Below are positions 44,719 to 55,029 of a DNA stretch of 64,000 bases, in pieces. The position numbers and the translations under genes are program-made. Every line of letters starts with the position of its first letter. The stretch's first letter is position 1. The stretch covers positions 613,736 to 677,735 of the forward strand of contig MU004231.1 of the NCBI GenBank assembly GCA_010405405.1, given 5' to 3'. Source of the stretch: Microthyrium microscopicum. Lineage: Eukaryota; Ascomycota; Dothideomycetes; Microthyriales; Microthyriaceae. A model generated the notes under the pieces. It worked only from the letters and a program-made list of their open reading frames with translations. It was not told the origin of the DNA and made no database searches.

Positions 44719-45858
44719 TTTGTCGATATCGTGCTTAAGGAGCATTTACAAGGAGTTGCACGTAGACACGCACTTCTTTTGGTATTGTAATAATGCAGTT
44801 CATGTTTCTCTCAAGTCTTGAGCCCAATATAATCATCACAGCCCAGTAGGCTGAGAATGAAAGAGGAGAGAACGTACGCAAAGATGGCATGAAGTTGGAC
44901 GTCCGGCTAAAGTGAAGTGAGGCTGTATAACACGCTAGCGTTCTGCGGCAAGCAGAACTCGCTTAGCGTGGCGTATAATTGGTTCCCCACACTCACGAGG
45001 CTGAGCTAGCTGGTGCTCTAGCGCAGATCGTGGCATGAGCCCTGAGATGCAAAAGGACGGTTTCATCGCGCTTTCCCTCCTTCATTCTTTCTCCCAAGTT
45101 CTGGCCAAACTCCATCGCGGCAGCAACTACACTTCGCGGCACATCATCTATCATTATCTCTATGCAGCAATGCCGCATCGAATGGGAATTGTCAACCCTA
45201 GCACAGACCTGCGAATTTTGGATAGAAGCGACTAGCCAACTTGCCACGAATCCACACGATTGGACTCCTCTGCTTCCGAACAAAGCGATCGAGTCTATTC
45301 GAGGAAGTAAGTCTTTACTGGTAACTGGATGCAGCACTGAGACTGTACGCCGCTTTTGCCAAGGTGTGTTTTATGCAATATGCACAGATACGCAGCACGC
45401 CTCTCAATACTTGAAGCCCAGCAGCCATGTACCAGCCTCAGCCTGACCAGGTCCTAGTAAGTGTAGAAACCTGTCAGAGATCCATCAAAGGCGGTCAGGT
45501 TGATGAGACAATGTCCTAATGGAAGCGTCCTCAACAAACAGAAAACTTCAGACACGTTGTTCTACGGAACTTTGAGTATGTAACATCACGGTCGTCAGGC
45601 TGGCTAGATGGACAACATTCAAGCTTCGAACCAACCTGAAACGCATATCATTGGCAAAGCCTCATCAAATAATGGTCAATCTCAAGTAAAGTTTGGCTTC
45701 GTATTAAATAGCTAAGCCTTTCGCAGTTCTAAGGGTCAGTGAACCAGCAAGGAACAGCGAATAACAAGCAGAGTGTCGATCAATATCTCGTTAAAGGCCA
45801 TTCTTAGAGACCCAGCTACTGTCTTTCCTTATACCTTCGTTCGACATGCCAACACAGC
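44719..45858. other. Intergenic region with a long imperfect hairpin
   Basis: No supported gene; two overlapping ~100-codon frames on opposite strands (44993-45446) have no domain. A strong hairpin lies at about 44926-44976: arms of roughly 24 bases centred on TTCTGC-GGCAA-GCAGAA, with CACGCTA/TAGCGTG outside. It sits 210 bases past the membrane-protein stop. Confidence 0.4.
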
Positions 45859-46389
45859 TCAGTTCTTGACGAAGTCCGCAAAATGTGGACGGAGATAGTC
45901 TCTCTTTGCAACCTCCACTCCCTTCGCTCTCAAGATATCGTAAGCAGTCACCAGATGGAAGTAGAAATTGGGTAGACTGGATCCGAATAAGTTTTCGAAT
46001 CCCGTGAACTGCCCCCATTTGTTGAATGTCTCTGGCTGGCTGGCAATCTTTTCCTCCTGTCCCTCAATACTTGCGCGGTCGATTCCATCGAGAAGCTCGC
46101 TGGTCGATACAACAAGTGCTTCCAATTCAGCAAATGTCTTTTCGTTGCCCTCTCTTTCGGGTACCTCGAGGTGTGCGACATTCTTCAAGAAGGTCTCCGC
46201 TACGACGCAGACGTATTGTACTTGGAACGAGAATGGGTTCATATCGTCAATGAGGCGCCATTCGACAAGGTCATCGAGTGGAATGTTTTTGGCAGCAGCG
46301 TGGGCTTTGGCTACCTCGAGAAGATGGGAAACCACCTTGAGGCCGCGGAGATATTGACCGACGGAGATATCGTAAAAGCTGATGGGCAT
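45859..46389 (-). CDS. DUF1993 family protein
   Basis: Intronless, 176 residues, the full usual length of DUF1993 proteins. The start MPISFYDISVGQYLRGLKVV, the middle WRLIDDMNPFSFQVQYVCVV, and the end FGSSLPNFYFHLVTAYDILR followed by VEVAKRDYL match the family's conserved segments. The fold is a four-helix bundle of the DinB/YfiT type. The family is widespread in fungi and bacteria; its activity is unknown. The gene lies downstream of, and on the same strand as, the metalloreductase. Confidence 0.85.
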   Translation of the reverse strand: MPISFYDISVGQYLRGLKVVSHLLEVAKAHAAAKNIPLDDLVEWRLIDDMNPFSFQVQYVCVVAETFLKNVAHLEVPEREGNEKTFAELEALVVSTSELLDGIDRASIEGQEEKIASQPETFNKWGQFTGFENLFGSSLPNFYFHLVTAYDILRAKGVEVAKRDYLRPHFADFVKN

Positions 46390-46671
46390 CTTGTGTGTAT
46401 TCTGAGAATTATTGAATTGAGGTTTGATTTTGGTTTATGCTCAGAGACGGATGAGGTCCCCAAGTTTATATACAAATGCCCTATTCCGGCTCCGGCGAAC
46501 TTCAGAGCGGCTTCGGTCAAACAGGAGGTAAGTAGCACTGCTTGAGAAAGAAATTTACAGCTGTAAATATTATTGACAGACAAAACACAGGATGTTTCTT
46601 CCGCAGATTGATGTCTGAACATTAATTTAAGATGTCGGGACTTTGGTCATTTTTACTGTAAGCGGCTACAT

Positions 46672-48820
46672 CTAAGCCCATTCAAAGTGCTCTGAATGCA
46701 GATATACGCTTCCAGACCTCGAGCCTTTGAGAATATTCAAATTTGCAGATGCAACTGCGTTCCGAACATCATTCAGCATCGTCGTTGGACCACAAACGTA
46801 TACGCCAAGCGATTCGCCGGCTTCTGCTACTTTTGCTGCTTCGTCTTGAATGATCAGTGGCAGTTTCGGTCGGCCTTCGAACTCCTTGCCAGGCACAGCA
46901 GTCTCTACTCCTTTCTCGGGATCAACAATTCTCTCGTCGTTTGATGAAGTGGCTCCCTGTGAGCTTGTTCGATCCAAACTCTTGTGTGGCAGATCAGCCT
47001 TCTCTGCTGCCTCTCCAGTCAAGTACACCTGTACTCGAATTGAGGACGAAACGCTGGATGCTGGATATCTTGCCAGCAACTCACTTACAGTACGCTCAAA
47101 CCATATTCTGCTGCTAGTGTCCCGAGTCGCAAGAATCACACGTAGAGATGTGGGGTTGTGGTGTCGACCGCGTACAGCCGTCTTCTCAGCAGACACTCTC
47201 CTTTCACCAGCAGACACGGTCTTTTCATCGGTAGGAGCATTGTAACCTTGTTCTTCGTCGCCTGATGTTGCAGCTGATCGGACAAAACGCTCGACAAATG
47301 GCAAACACCAGCCAGCACCGGCGCCACCAGCAATAACGACGAGATGATCTGCGTCATGAAGCCTTGAGGAGTTGACACCACCATATGGTCCATCGATTTG
47401 GACTCGTACCGGCTTGTCAGCATGGTCAAGCGCATGTTGATACAGCTTCGCAGTAAAACCACCTTGATGCCGAAGATAGAACACCAACTCGTTTTGTTCA
47501 TTCGTGCTGTTTGCGGGTGAAGAGCAAATGGTGAATGGATGAGTTGAAATAGATTGCAGAAACCCAAAGCTTGTGAAACGCAAGAAACAGTGCTGGCCTG
47601 GGGTCCAATGGAACTTAACTGGAACAGTGATGCGGGTGAACCCATTGTCCTCGACAACAATATGCGCTTGCTGAGTCCACCTATACTCAAAGATGGCACG
47701 GAGCCACGGATAGACGAAACAAGGAACATAAACAGCGGCTGTGGCAATGAAATAATGCCAACTGGTTAAAGTATAGTCGCAATGCCAGAAGAAAGTGAGC
47801 ATGAAAATGGCGACGCTGACGAAATGGGTTATCTTGAAGAACTCATAACCAAGACTCCTGATAAATTGATTAGTTTCACAATCATTCCTAGGATATCACA
47901 AAGATTACTCACCGGATTGTGCTGTGGGACATAAAAGTTAACCATGCTTGGAAGACAAGCGCAACTATTCCAGTCCAGTAAAAAAGCAAGTTCGAGGCAA
48001 AATGCGCCTCCATATCATGCCAACGAATATGGTATACGATGAACGGAAAGGTATGTAATAGCGCAAGGATGAAGAAGGCATATGCAATCCAACGATGGAA
48101 CACTTGAAGCCTCTCATGCGATACACCAGTAAGTAGAGTTATCCAGTTCGTCTTGCTTGCGGTAGCACTGAACATTGTTAGATCATGAAAAGCATCATTG
48201 TAGTGTCGAACTTACAAAACAAATGGCATGCAAGCTGTAGCTAACCATCCAGACCTTGTTGCCAGTGCTGGAGAGTTTCCATATATCTCGGAGGGCCAGT
48301 AATAAGGCTTGGGAACCAAGTCCATACCTAACTCTCATGTTAGCCTCACATTACGAATATGCGACTTTCGTAGGGCATTGCTGAATCAAACTCACAAAAG
48401 AAGAAGATTGTGCCAACAGCTCCAAGCAAAAGAACCCCTACAGGTGCCGAATTCCATCGCAGTTGTTTTACGTGGAAGCCGCGATACGACAGCCATCTGA
48501 TACCCGCTATGGACTTCTGCCATATCGACACTCTTTGAAGTTTACGATGCCTGAAAAGAAGCGACGAGGCAAAGTGGCCAATGATGAAGACACCGATAAC
48601 ACTCATGAAGAACGCCACGGTTGGCAATGCGAAGACATAATCAGCAATATACCTGTTGACCGTTAATATGCTGGTCGACACCAAAAACAAGACAGATTTT
48701 CACCTACCAATAATGCCAACGCTGCATGTACCAAGCACATTGTTCTGGAGTAAGCGGGTCACACACGAACATGCGACCGCCCGTGAGCGTTACTGGCGGA
48801 GTGAGCCATGCTAAACTCAT
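46672..48820 (-). CDS. Ferric/cupric reductase transmembrane component (FRE family)
   Basis: At least five exons; the start at 48820 gives MSLAWLTPPVTLTGGRMFVC. The exon 1/2 (48708/48652) and last two junctions were checked in phase. The protein is roughly 680 residues with about seven transmembrane helices. The ferric-reductase domain holds the bis-heme histidines in HERLQVFHRWIAYAFFILAL and LHTFPFIVYH, and in KITHFVSVAIFMLTFFWHC. The FAD-binding domain follows, with HPFTICSSP after FHWTPGQHCFLRF. The NADPH-binding domain has GGAGAGWCLPF near its start and VYVCGPTTML at its end. It would reduce extracellular Fe(III)/Cu(II) with cytosolic NADPH. A Ctr copper transporter is divergently transcribed 0.65 kb away, pointing to copper uptake (Cu(II) to Cu(I), then import). 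Confidence 0.92.
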
Positions 48821-49077
48821 GTTGTCGTCTTCAAGCTACTTCCGTCGGCTTTGTCGCAGGTGAAGTTTGAGAGGAAATGCCAAAAGAACAGACTGTGAGT
48901 CGCGAGAGGAGAGAAGACAGACGGTCCAAATGTTTTCAGTGTTCACCCACTAAATTATTTCCCAAACGTAAGAGATGAATGAGGACCTCGTTGACATGGG
49001 CATAGAAGCGTCTTATGCCCAGGCCCAATGCAAGCTTGTCATGCTGTTTGAAAAGCTTGAAAGCACTTGACCAGCCT

Positions 49078-49085
49078 TTTGCTCG
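49078..49085 (+). promoter_or_regulatory. Mac1-like copper-response motif in the reductase/Ctr divergent promoter
   Basis: TTTGCTCG fits the yeast Mac1 copper-response consensus TTTGC(T/G)C(A/G). A second, 7-of-8 match (CTTGCTCA on the minus strand) lies at 49173-49180. Both sit in the 0.65 kb between the divergent metalloreductase and copper transporter. Such an 8-mer would occur about eight times by chance in a window this long, counting both strands, so location rather than the match itself is the argument. Confidence 0.35.
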
Positions 49086-49471
49086 GCAAGTCATTCTAGA
49101 CTTTCCATTCGTGGTGTGGTAAGTCGTAAGGCCTGTTCGCTACTGGTGCTTGGTGGTAGTTCTGCGAATATTTGAGCAAGTTCCTGCAGCCAGGGACAAG
49201 GCCATGCGACTAGCGCAAATGGAGGATCTGCAAGACGACGATCGTTCACGACACTGCAAATACTCATGATCCCTCGAAAGGAGGGTGGGAATATTTGCTG
49301 TGAAATTTATTTTGATTTAGTTTCATCGACTTTACAGCTCTTCTCATTTCACGGCCGACATCGCATGCTCTAGAAAGATATAACGGCGGAGTGATCATAT
49401 CGCACATCAGGTCGCAGCCCAACTTCCATTCAACGACTCGAAATATCAACGACTTCAAGAAAACCGAGATC

Positions 49472-50060
49472 ATGTCTATGGCCGGCATGAGTATGACGAC
49501 TTCGATGTCTATGCCGTCGAGTGCAATGGGTGGAATGTCTATGCCGAGCGCAACAAGTTCCATGGCTATGCCAACTTCCATGATGAGCATGGATTCAATG
49601 GCCATGACATTCATCTCGTCTACTATGACTCCGTTGTTCTCCATGGCTTGGACTCCGGATTCCGCAGGAAAATATGCCGGAACATGCATATTTCTGATCG
49701 CACTTGCTACAGTCTTTCGCTTGTTACTCGCGATTCGACTGAACCTTTTTGAATTTCTCGGGGCTGTCAAACATCAACACAAGGAAGATGCGATATATGG
49801 TTATGGCAATAATACCGCAGCAAAGGTTCGACCGTGGAGAGCAAACGAGGCGGTCTGGATAGCATCAATGGACGTGCTTATCAGTGGTGTAGCATATTTG
49901 CTGTAAGTGCCATACATCATGGTTCAGGATAACCGCTAATCTTTTCAGCATGATTGCAGTCATGACAATGAACGTTGGATACTTTCTATCTGTTCTCGGA
50001 GGCATATTTCTTGGAAGCTTGATATTCGGCCGATTCCTAGCTCAGTCCGCAGCTCATTGA
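49472..50060 (+). CDS. Ctr-family high-affinity copper transporter
   Basis: Two exons (49472-49902 and 49949-50060) give 180 residues. The extracellular N-terminus is extremely Met-rich with repeated MxM motifs (MAGMSMTTSMSM, GGMSMPS, MMSMDSMAM), typical copper-collecting sequence. Three transmembrane helices follow: CIFLIALATVFRLLLAI, a second helix from WIASMDVLISGVAYLL running into MIAVMTMNVGYFL, which carries the essential MxxxM pair (MIAVM), and a third with GGIFLGSLIFG (GxxxG packing motif). This is the complete Ctr signature: a trimeric plasma-membrane or vacuolar Cu(I) importer. The intron interrupts helix 2 just before MIAVM. The neighbouring divergent reductase would supply Cu(I). 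Confidence 0.93.
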
Positions 50061-50607
50061 TATCTCTGCGATCTTTACGGCAGAGGACGAAGAGCGGCAA
50101 GCTCTCACTACTCCTCATCCTACATGGACGTTGCAGAGAGCTCAATAAAGCATCAACAAATGGAATAATATAGTGCACAAGCGTACCATGAGAGGATGTA
50201 ATGATGGATGGTGCATTCATGCTCAGTCTTCCCAGAAGCTCATTAGTCATTCTTGTCGAAAATTTCAAAGCAGCAATTCAGCGACCGTTCAATTGGTGCT
50301 TTGGCACGAGGAGAAATATCTCATTATATGGTTCCTTCCCTGATAACTGAACTGCCTATATCGTAGAAGGCTTCCTGGAGACTTCAAAGCTTTTGTGATT
50401 TCAATCCCAGCAGCCAATCATGCTAAAAATATACCGCAATATACGTGATGTACTTTTGTCCATTTCCGTCGCCAAACGCCATTCAACCATCCCTACGTAC
50501 TCGCGGCAATCCGGCTACTCATCACTGTACATAAACCTTCTCCACCAACTCTTTCAAAAAGCCCATTTGCTTCCTTCAAGCGAATGCATGACCACACAAC
50601 TCCTCTC
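50061..50607. other. Intergenic region between convergent genes
   Basis: No gene is supported between the copper transporter and the Cys-rich protein; short frames on both strands have no domain. Confidence 0.35.
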
Positions 50608-51228
50608 TCAAGCGATCATAACTGCCTCAACAGCTACGTATGCAAAGAGAAATGCAAGGATCATCCACCCTAGTTCTAGCTTCCCTGGCCCCGATCCAAC
50701 TGAATGGCTCGTGGTTTTGTTTAGGGCCGGCCCGCATATAATCTCACCACTTCCACCCATTAGTGGAATCTCTTCTTGAATGCATTGGTAGGCACTGTTC
50801 CAATCAAGGGCAGGGTCGGTAATTTTGCAGTATTGAAAACAGTAGTCTGGTAAGCCTCCAGCAGTGTAGTTTTCGATGGGGCCATGATTACAGCATTTAT
50901 GTAGAATTGCCGTATTATTTGGTAAACCGAAGAGAGCGCAGGTCGCGCTCGTGGTAGGTGGATTGGGAAGCGAAGTCCATTGTAGGCAAGGGGTGAAGTT
51001 CATTTTGATAAGGTGCCAATTGTATTTGCTTTTAAGATGGACGGCTGAAAAGGTATAGATGTGAGCAAATTGTTCATAATAGATTCCAAACAGTCTCTTT
51101 TGGATCATTTGATGTGGCCACTGCGAAATCCTCGCCGCTTGGAGGCGTGTCCTCAAACCTACATCGCCGCATTGCTTCGCGGACAGGTGTAGAATCAATG
51201 GACCAACAAGGACTATGTATTTGCCCAT
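50608..51228 (-). CDS. Cysteine-rich surface protein with C-terminal hydrophobic segment (start uncertain)
   Basis: The frame is open for 206 residues. The C-terminal ~130 residues are the convincing part. Eight cysteines are spaced as CLQW, TCALFGLPNNTAIL, a CC pair, PDYCFQYC, YQCIQ and IICG; several N-glycosylation sequons occur; and the C-terminus is a hydrophobic segment (LELGWMILAFLFAYVAVEAV) that could be a GPI signal or membrane helix. The start is unresolved. The ATG at 51228 gives MGKYIVLVGPLILHLSA, which resembles a signal peptide, but it is followed by ~55 residues of unlikely composition. The ATG at 51003 gives only the Cys-rich part, without a signal peptide. An unrecognised intron may remove the middle. 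Family unknown; Cys number resembles CFEM but the spacing does not. Confidence 0.5.
   Translation of the reverse strand: MGKYIVLVGPLILHLSAKQCGDVGLRTRLQAARISQWPHQMIQKRLFGIYYEQFAHIYTFSAVHLKSKYNWHLIKMNFTPCLQWTSLPNPPTTSATCALFGLPNNTAILHKCCNHGPIENYTAGGLPDYCFQYCKITDPALDWNSAYQCIQEEIPLMGGSGEIICGPALNKTTSHSVGSGPGKLELGWMILAFLFAYVAVEAVMIA
51062..51069 (-). promoter_or_regulatory. Mac1-like motif upstream of the Cys-rich domain
   Basis: TTTGCTCA on the minus strand, a full match to the Mac1 consensus. It lies 59 bases before the internal ATG at 51003 of the Cys-rich surface protein, which is the next gene after the copper transporter. If that ATG is the true start, the motif is in its proximal promoter; if the longer start is right, it is inside the coding sequence. 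A chance match is quite possible. Confidence 0.2.
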
Positions 51229-51897
51229 CCTTTATACACGTGGTTTCTAATCATTGACTTGTCGTGTATAAACGTGCTTGCCTCATTATCTTAAAAGTAT
51301 ACACAACAACTTTGATTTGAGGCCTTCACGCCTCTTATTCATTCTAGATTTGGCTGATCAACACTCACGCCCTTCGGTGACAATTCAAGCCAGGACAGGC
51401 ACCCAAGCGGGCTTTCCGTCAGATAGATCTCGTATACAAGGGAACTACCTAGGTATCAAAAACACACTTGCTGAAATGTGGCTGTGCAATCCAAACAATG
51501 GGTGAGTGGAACAGGACGCCAAAGGAGATCATTATCCAATCGCTAATTTACACGTTTTGATTTGACCAATGACTGTTTCAGGAGCACTTTTAACATGATC
51601 TCAAATTTTGGTTTTCACGATGTGGAACGGTAAGCCACAATGCGCTTCCGTATAGGGCTGGATTCCGAGGAATCCGGTGTAGCTTTGCTTTATAATTGAC
51701 AGGGTTAGACTCCGAGGAATCCGTTGTAACTTGGCTTTTACAGCACTTACCTAAATCTAATTTCGGTACCATTCATTGGGGCCTGAACAATTCCTCAGGA
51801 ACAACTACTTCACTACCACTCTCCTATCTATATAACTCTGTCGTTTTTGACATGCATTTCCAAGGACGCACAATACAGCTACTAAATTCGCTTCCCA
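51229..51897. other. Intergenic region upstream of the carboxylesterase, with a repeated palindrome
   Basis: A ~32-base direct repeat occurs at about 51659-51690 and 51708-51740; each copy contains CCGAGGAATCCG and the first forms the palindrome GGATTCCGAGGAATCC. No gene is supported. The last ~100 bases are the leader of the esterase. Confidence 0.4.
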
Positions 51898-53775
51898 ATG
51901 GGACAACTTTCATACGCCGTTGCGATTCTCGTGGCATTGGCAAACGCCGCAGCCAGCATAGAAGGACCGATCGCAACCACAGCACAAGGAAAAGTAATTG
52001 GAGCAGTGCTAAACTCAAAAGTGAACGTTTGGAAGGGCATTCCATTCGCACAGAGTCCTCCAGAGCGATTTGCACCTCCGCAAGATCCGAAAAGCTATTC
52101 AACTCGCCAGGCGACTAGCAATTCCCCTGGTTGTATAGACCAATTCAACTGTACGTACCTCGAGTCACTGCAGCTTGACTGTAGGTTTGGAGCTTACTTA
52201 ATTTTGTAATAGATCCAGAACCAGCGCGAAGTAACACAATTGACTGGTTCTTTTCCCCTTTGCCGGTGGAAAGCGAAGATTGCTTGTATTTAAACATATA
52301 CGCTCCTAGAGGGAATTCGGTATGATTCCTAACTTGTTTTTCTGGGGGGGGTAACTTACCAATCGGCTTCAGTCCATTACCAAAACTAATGACAAGCACA
52401 CGTTGAAGCCTGTGTTGTTCTGGATTCATGGAGGTGGCTTTTCTGCAGGATATGCTGGTGGTCCTCAATACAACGGGGAGAGTTTGGCAGAGAATCACGA
52501 TGTTGTCGTTGTTGCGGCCAACTACCGAACCAATGGTCAGATTCTCTCTATAATAGTCGGACCTATCCTATCAGATGGTGACTAACATATTGATACTCAG
52601 TCTTTGGTTTCCCTGCTTCTTCTGAGCTAAAGCTGAACGAAACAAACCTCGGATTTCTAGACCAGCGTAAGGCACTAGACTGGACATTCGAAAACATCGC
52701 AGGTTTCGGCGGTGATCGAAAAAAAATTACTTTATTCGGACAATCAGCAGGCGCCATATCCGTACGTTGTTCACCATCAACATCACATAGCATTATGTCC
52801 AAACCACAAACCACTAACATAAAACCCCCAAGATAAAATCCCTAATATCGAACCCACCCACTCCCCTCCCCTTCCGCGCCGCCATCCTCCAATCTCAGAC
52901 CATAGGAACAAACGGCAATACTGCTTCTTTCACAAAACTCGCCTCCCTCCTCAACTGCACCACCGCATCCGCACTCGCCTGCGTGAAAGCCGCGCCAGCG
53001 TTCCAAATCAAGTCCATCATTGAGCACAACGCGATCCCATTCGGCCCACTTGTCGACAACAGCACCTTCTCCTTTGACTCACGCGTCCCAATAACCAGCG
53101 GAACAGCGGCAAGAATTCCTATGATTATCGGGACAAACTTGGACGAAGGGTCGAGCCAAGCGGCCACTGCGCTGAGCGCACCCAATGCTAGTCTAGCTGA
53201 TGCATTTGGAGCTATTCTTCCTGGTGGCCCAGCGGCGGCACAAATGCTTATTGATAGTTTGAAACCGTTGTATAATTTGACGGTGTATAATACTGATCAG
53301 AAACTTGGGTATGGTTTTTTCCAAGCCTTTCAATACTTCCACACCATCGAGAGGCATTCGCTGATATATGACTAGTTCCGCAATACTCACAGACGCAGCA
53401 TTCACCTGCCCAGCCTCCCTTCTGACTCAAGCAATCCAAAGCGCGAATTACACAGCGTACCGTTATTTCTACACCGCCAGCTTTCCAGCCCAATTTCCGT
53501 TCCCTGATGCGGGTGCGTATCATGGGGCGGAGATTGAGACGATTTTTGGAACGTATAATCACAGTATCACCGCGATGAAACCGCTGAGTAGGACATTGCA
53601 GAGTATCTGGGCAGGCTTTGCGAAGGATCCGATGAAGGAGATTCCTGGATGGGTGAAGCTGGGCGATCAGATCAATGAGATACCGAGTTCGGGAGTTGTT
53701 GGAAAGGTAGAGGCGAATGTGGTGGATAGTAGATGTCAGTATATTAACCCGATTATTGTTGGGATGGGGATTTGA
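51898..53775 (+). CDS. Secreted type-B carboxylesterase/lipase
   Basis: Six exons, roughly 530 residues. [20 protein letters not shown] is a signal peptide. Family blocks in order are [42 protein letters not shown] (oxyanion hole HGGG), [32 protein letters not shown] with the nucleophile Ser, IGTNLDEGS with the acidic residue, and a late [16 protein letters not shown] carrying the catalytic His. Splice joins checked by eye include [13 protein letters not shown] and [18 protein letters not shown] (donor GTATGG, acceptor GACTAG near 53370). Cysteines and many sequons fit an extracellular enzyme. Such fungal enzymes hydrolyse lipids, plant esters or xenobiotics; the substrate cannot be inferred. 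Confidence 0.88.
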
Positions 53776-54867
53776 GGTTTGACCTGAGGTGGTGATTGGA
53801 TGCAGGATGTGATTGTCTGATCAGGGGATCTACTAGTATTTGGTAATGTAAAGTCGATATATAGACGGTGTATAATAATGTGCTCTGATATCTTGAACTT
53901 TTGCAGAGCGTTAAGCCGTTAACACAGTATTGGTCTTGTTCGCCCTGCAAGTATGGCGGCAGTCCGCTTCAGTATGCGATATGGGACCTCAGACTTCTTA
54001 TCCTCGCTGGTGGAGATCTTGCCAGGAGGAAACTTGGATGATACTGCCCTTCCTGCCTCGAGAGCTCGCGATATTCCGCCTTCGTACACATCTCTACCTA
54101 AGACACGACCTGTTAAGCTTGCGACCTTTTAAGGCTATATATAGATGTGACTTGTAGTCATTCATGTACGATAGGAGCTTAAAGTATTCCTCTACACTGG
54201 AATATGCAGTAAGGCTTGCTAACGCAAACAGTGTTTGACAGATAGAATATTCAAGCCAACTCTCATTCGAAACGATCACCTTAGCACGGATAGATATCGA
54301 TAACCAGGTTCTGACGTCTTCGTACCTTCAAGTCCGACCAAGTATGACTGTGGTGATTGGAGAAGCCATGGCGACTGGAAAGCGCAGATAGATTCTTGAC
54401 GTACACATCTCTCACGCAGTTTGTCTTTTGTTAGGAAAAGGCTCAGGCAAGTATTTATATCAGATTGGTTGGCACAAGATCACATCCGTTTTGTCTCAAA
54501 TCAGGACCATAGATTCCTTTATTTTCTACGAATCTCGACTTCTGCATAAAAAGGCAACCCAACGCCACCATTGTTGGTGCAACGGAACTCATACTAGTGA
54601 CGCCTTACCTCTACATCAACCGCCTCATACACTGGCTCGGATAGAGCGCTGGCAGCACCATCATTCTCATCAGAGGACTATCCGAGTGCTCAACACTTCC
54701 AGAACTTGTATTCTGGGCCACACATGTAAACATTGCTACTAACAATCCTCAATTGGGTGTCGAACGACACCCGCGGTCCTTCGGGTGACACTTGTGTGGC
54801 GGAGGTGGTGGCCCTCTTAGGGTAGTGTACTCTATTGTTCCAGGCAGAGCGCTCACAGTGTCGGCCA
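53776..54867. other. Intergenic region left of the repeat arrays
   Basis: About 1.1 kb without a supported gene. Near 54765-54785 a short hairpin (ACCCGCGG-TCC-TTCGGGT) precedes the repeat-rich stretch. Confidence 0.35.
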
Positions 54868-54984
54868 CCGAACGACGATCGAGAGCCCAACCGCGCCCAG
54901 TATGCAAAATGTCAACTGTAGACTTCGAACGACGATGGAGAGCCCAACCGCGCCCAGTATGCAAAATGTCAACTGTAGACTTCG
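54868..54984. repeat. 57-bp tandem duplication
   Basis: Two almost identical 57-base units lie head to tail (second unit begins at about 54928). They start AACGACGATCGAGAGCCC and differ at one base there (C or G), and each contains CAGTATGCAAAATGTCAACT. The period is a multiple of three, so frames stay open on both strands (a 19-residue repeat either way), but neither strand has an ATG start and I do not call a gene. Confidence 0.7.
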
Positions 54985-55029
54985 AGAGAGCGGGGACGTT
55001 CTTGTCGCTCTCAGTAGCGTCTTGTGATC

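Noticed and set aside
44993-45446. Two ~100-codon frames on opposite strands between the membrane protein and the DUF1993 gene
   Set aside because: They overlap each other, show no domain or signal peptide, and have no splice partners.
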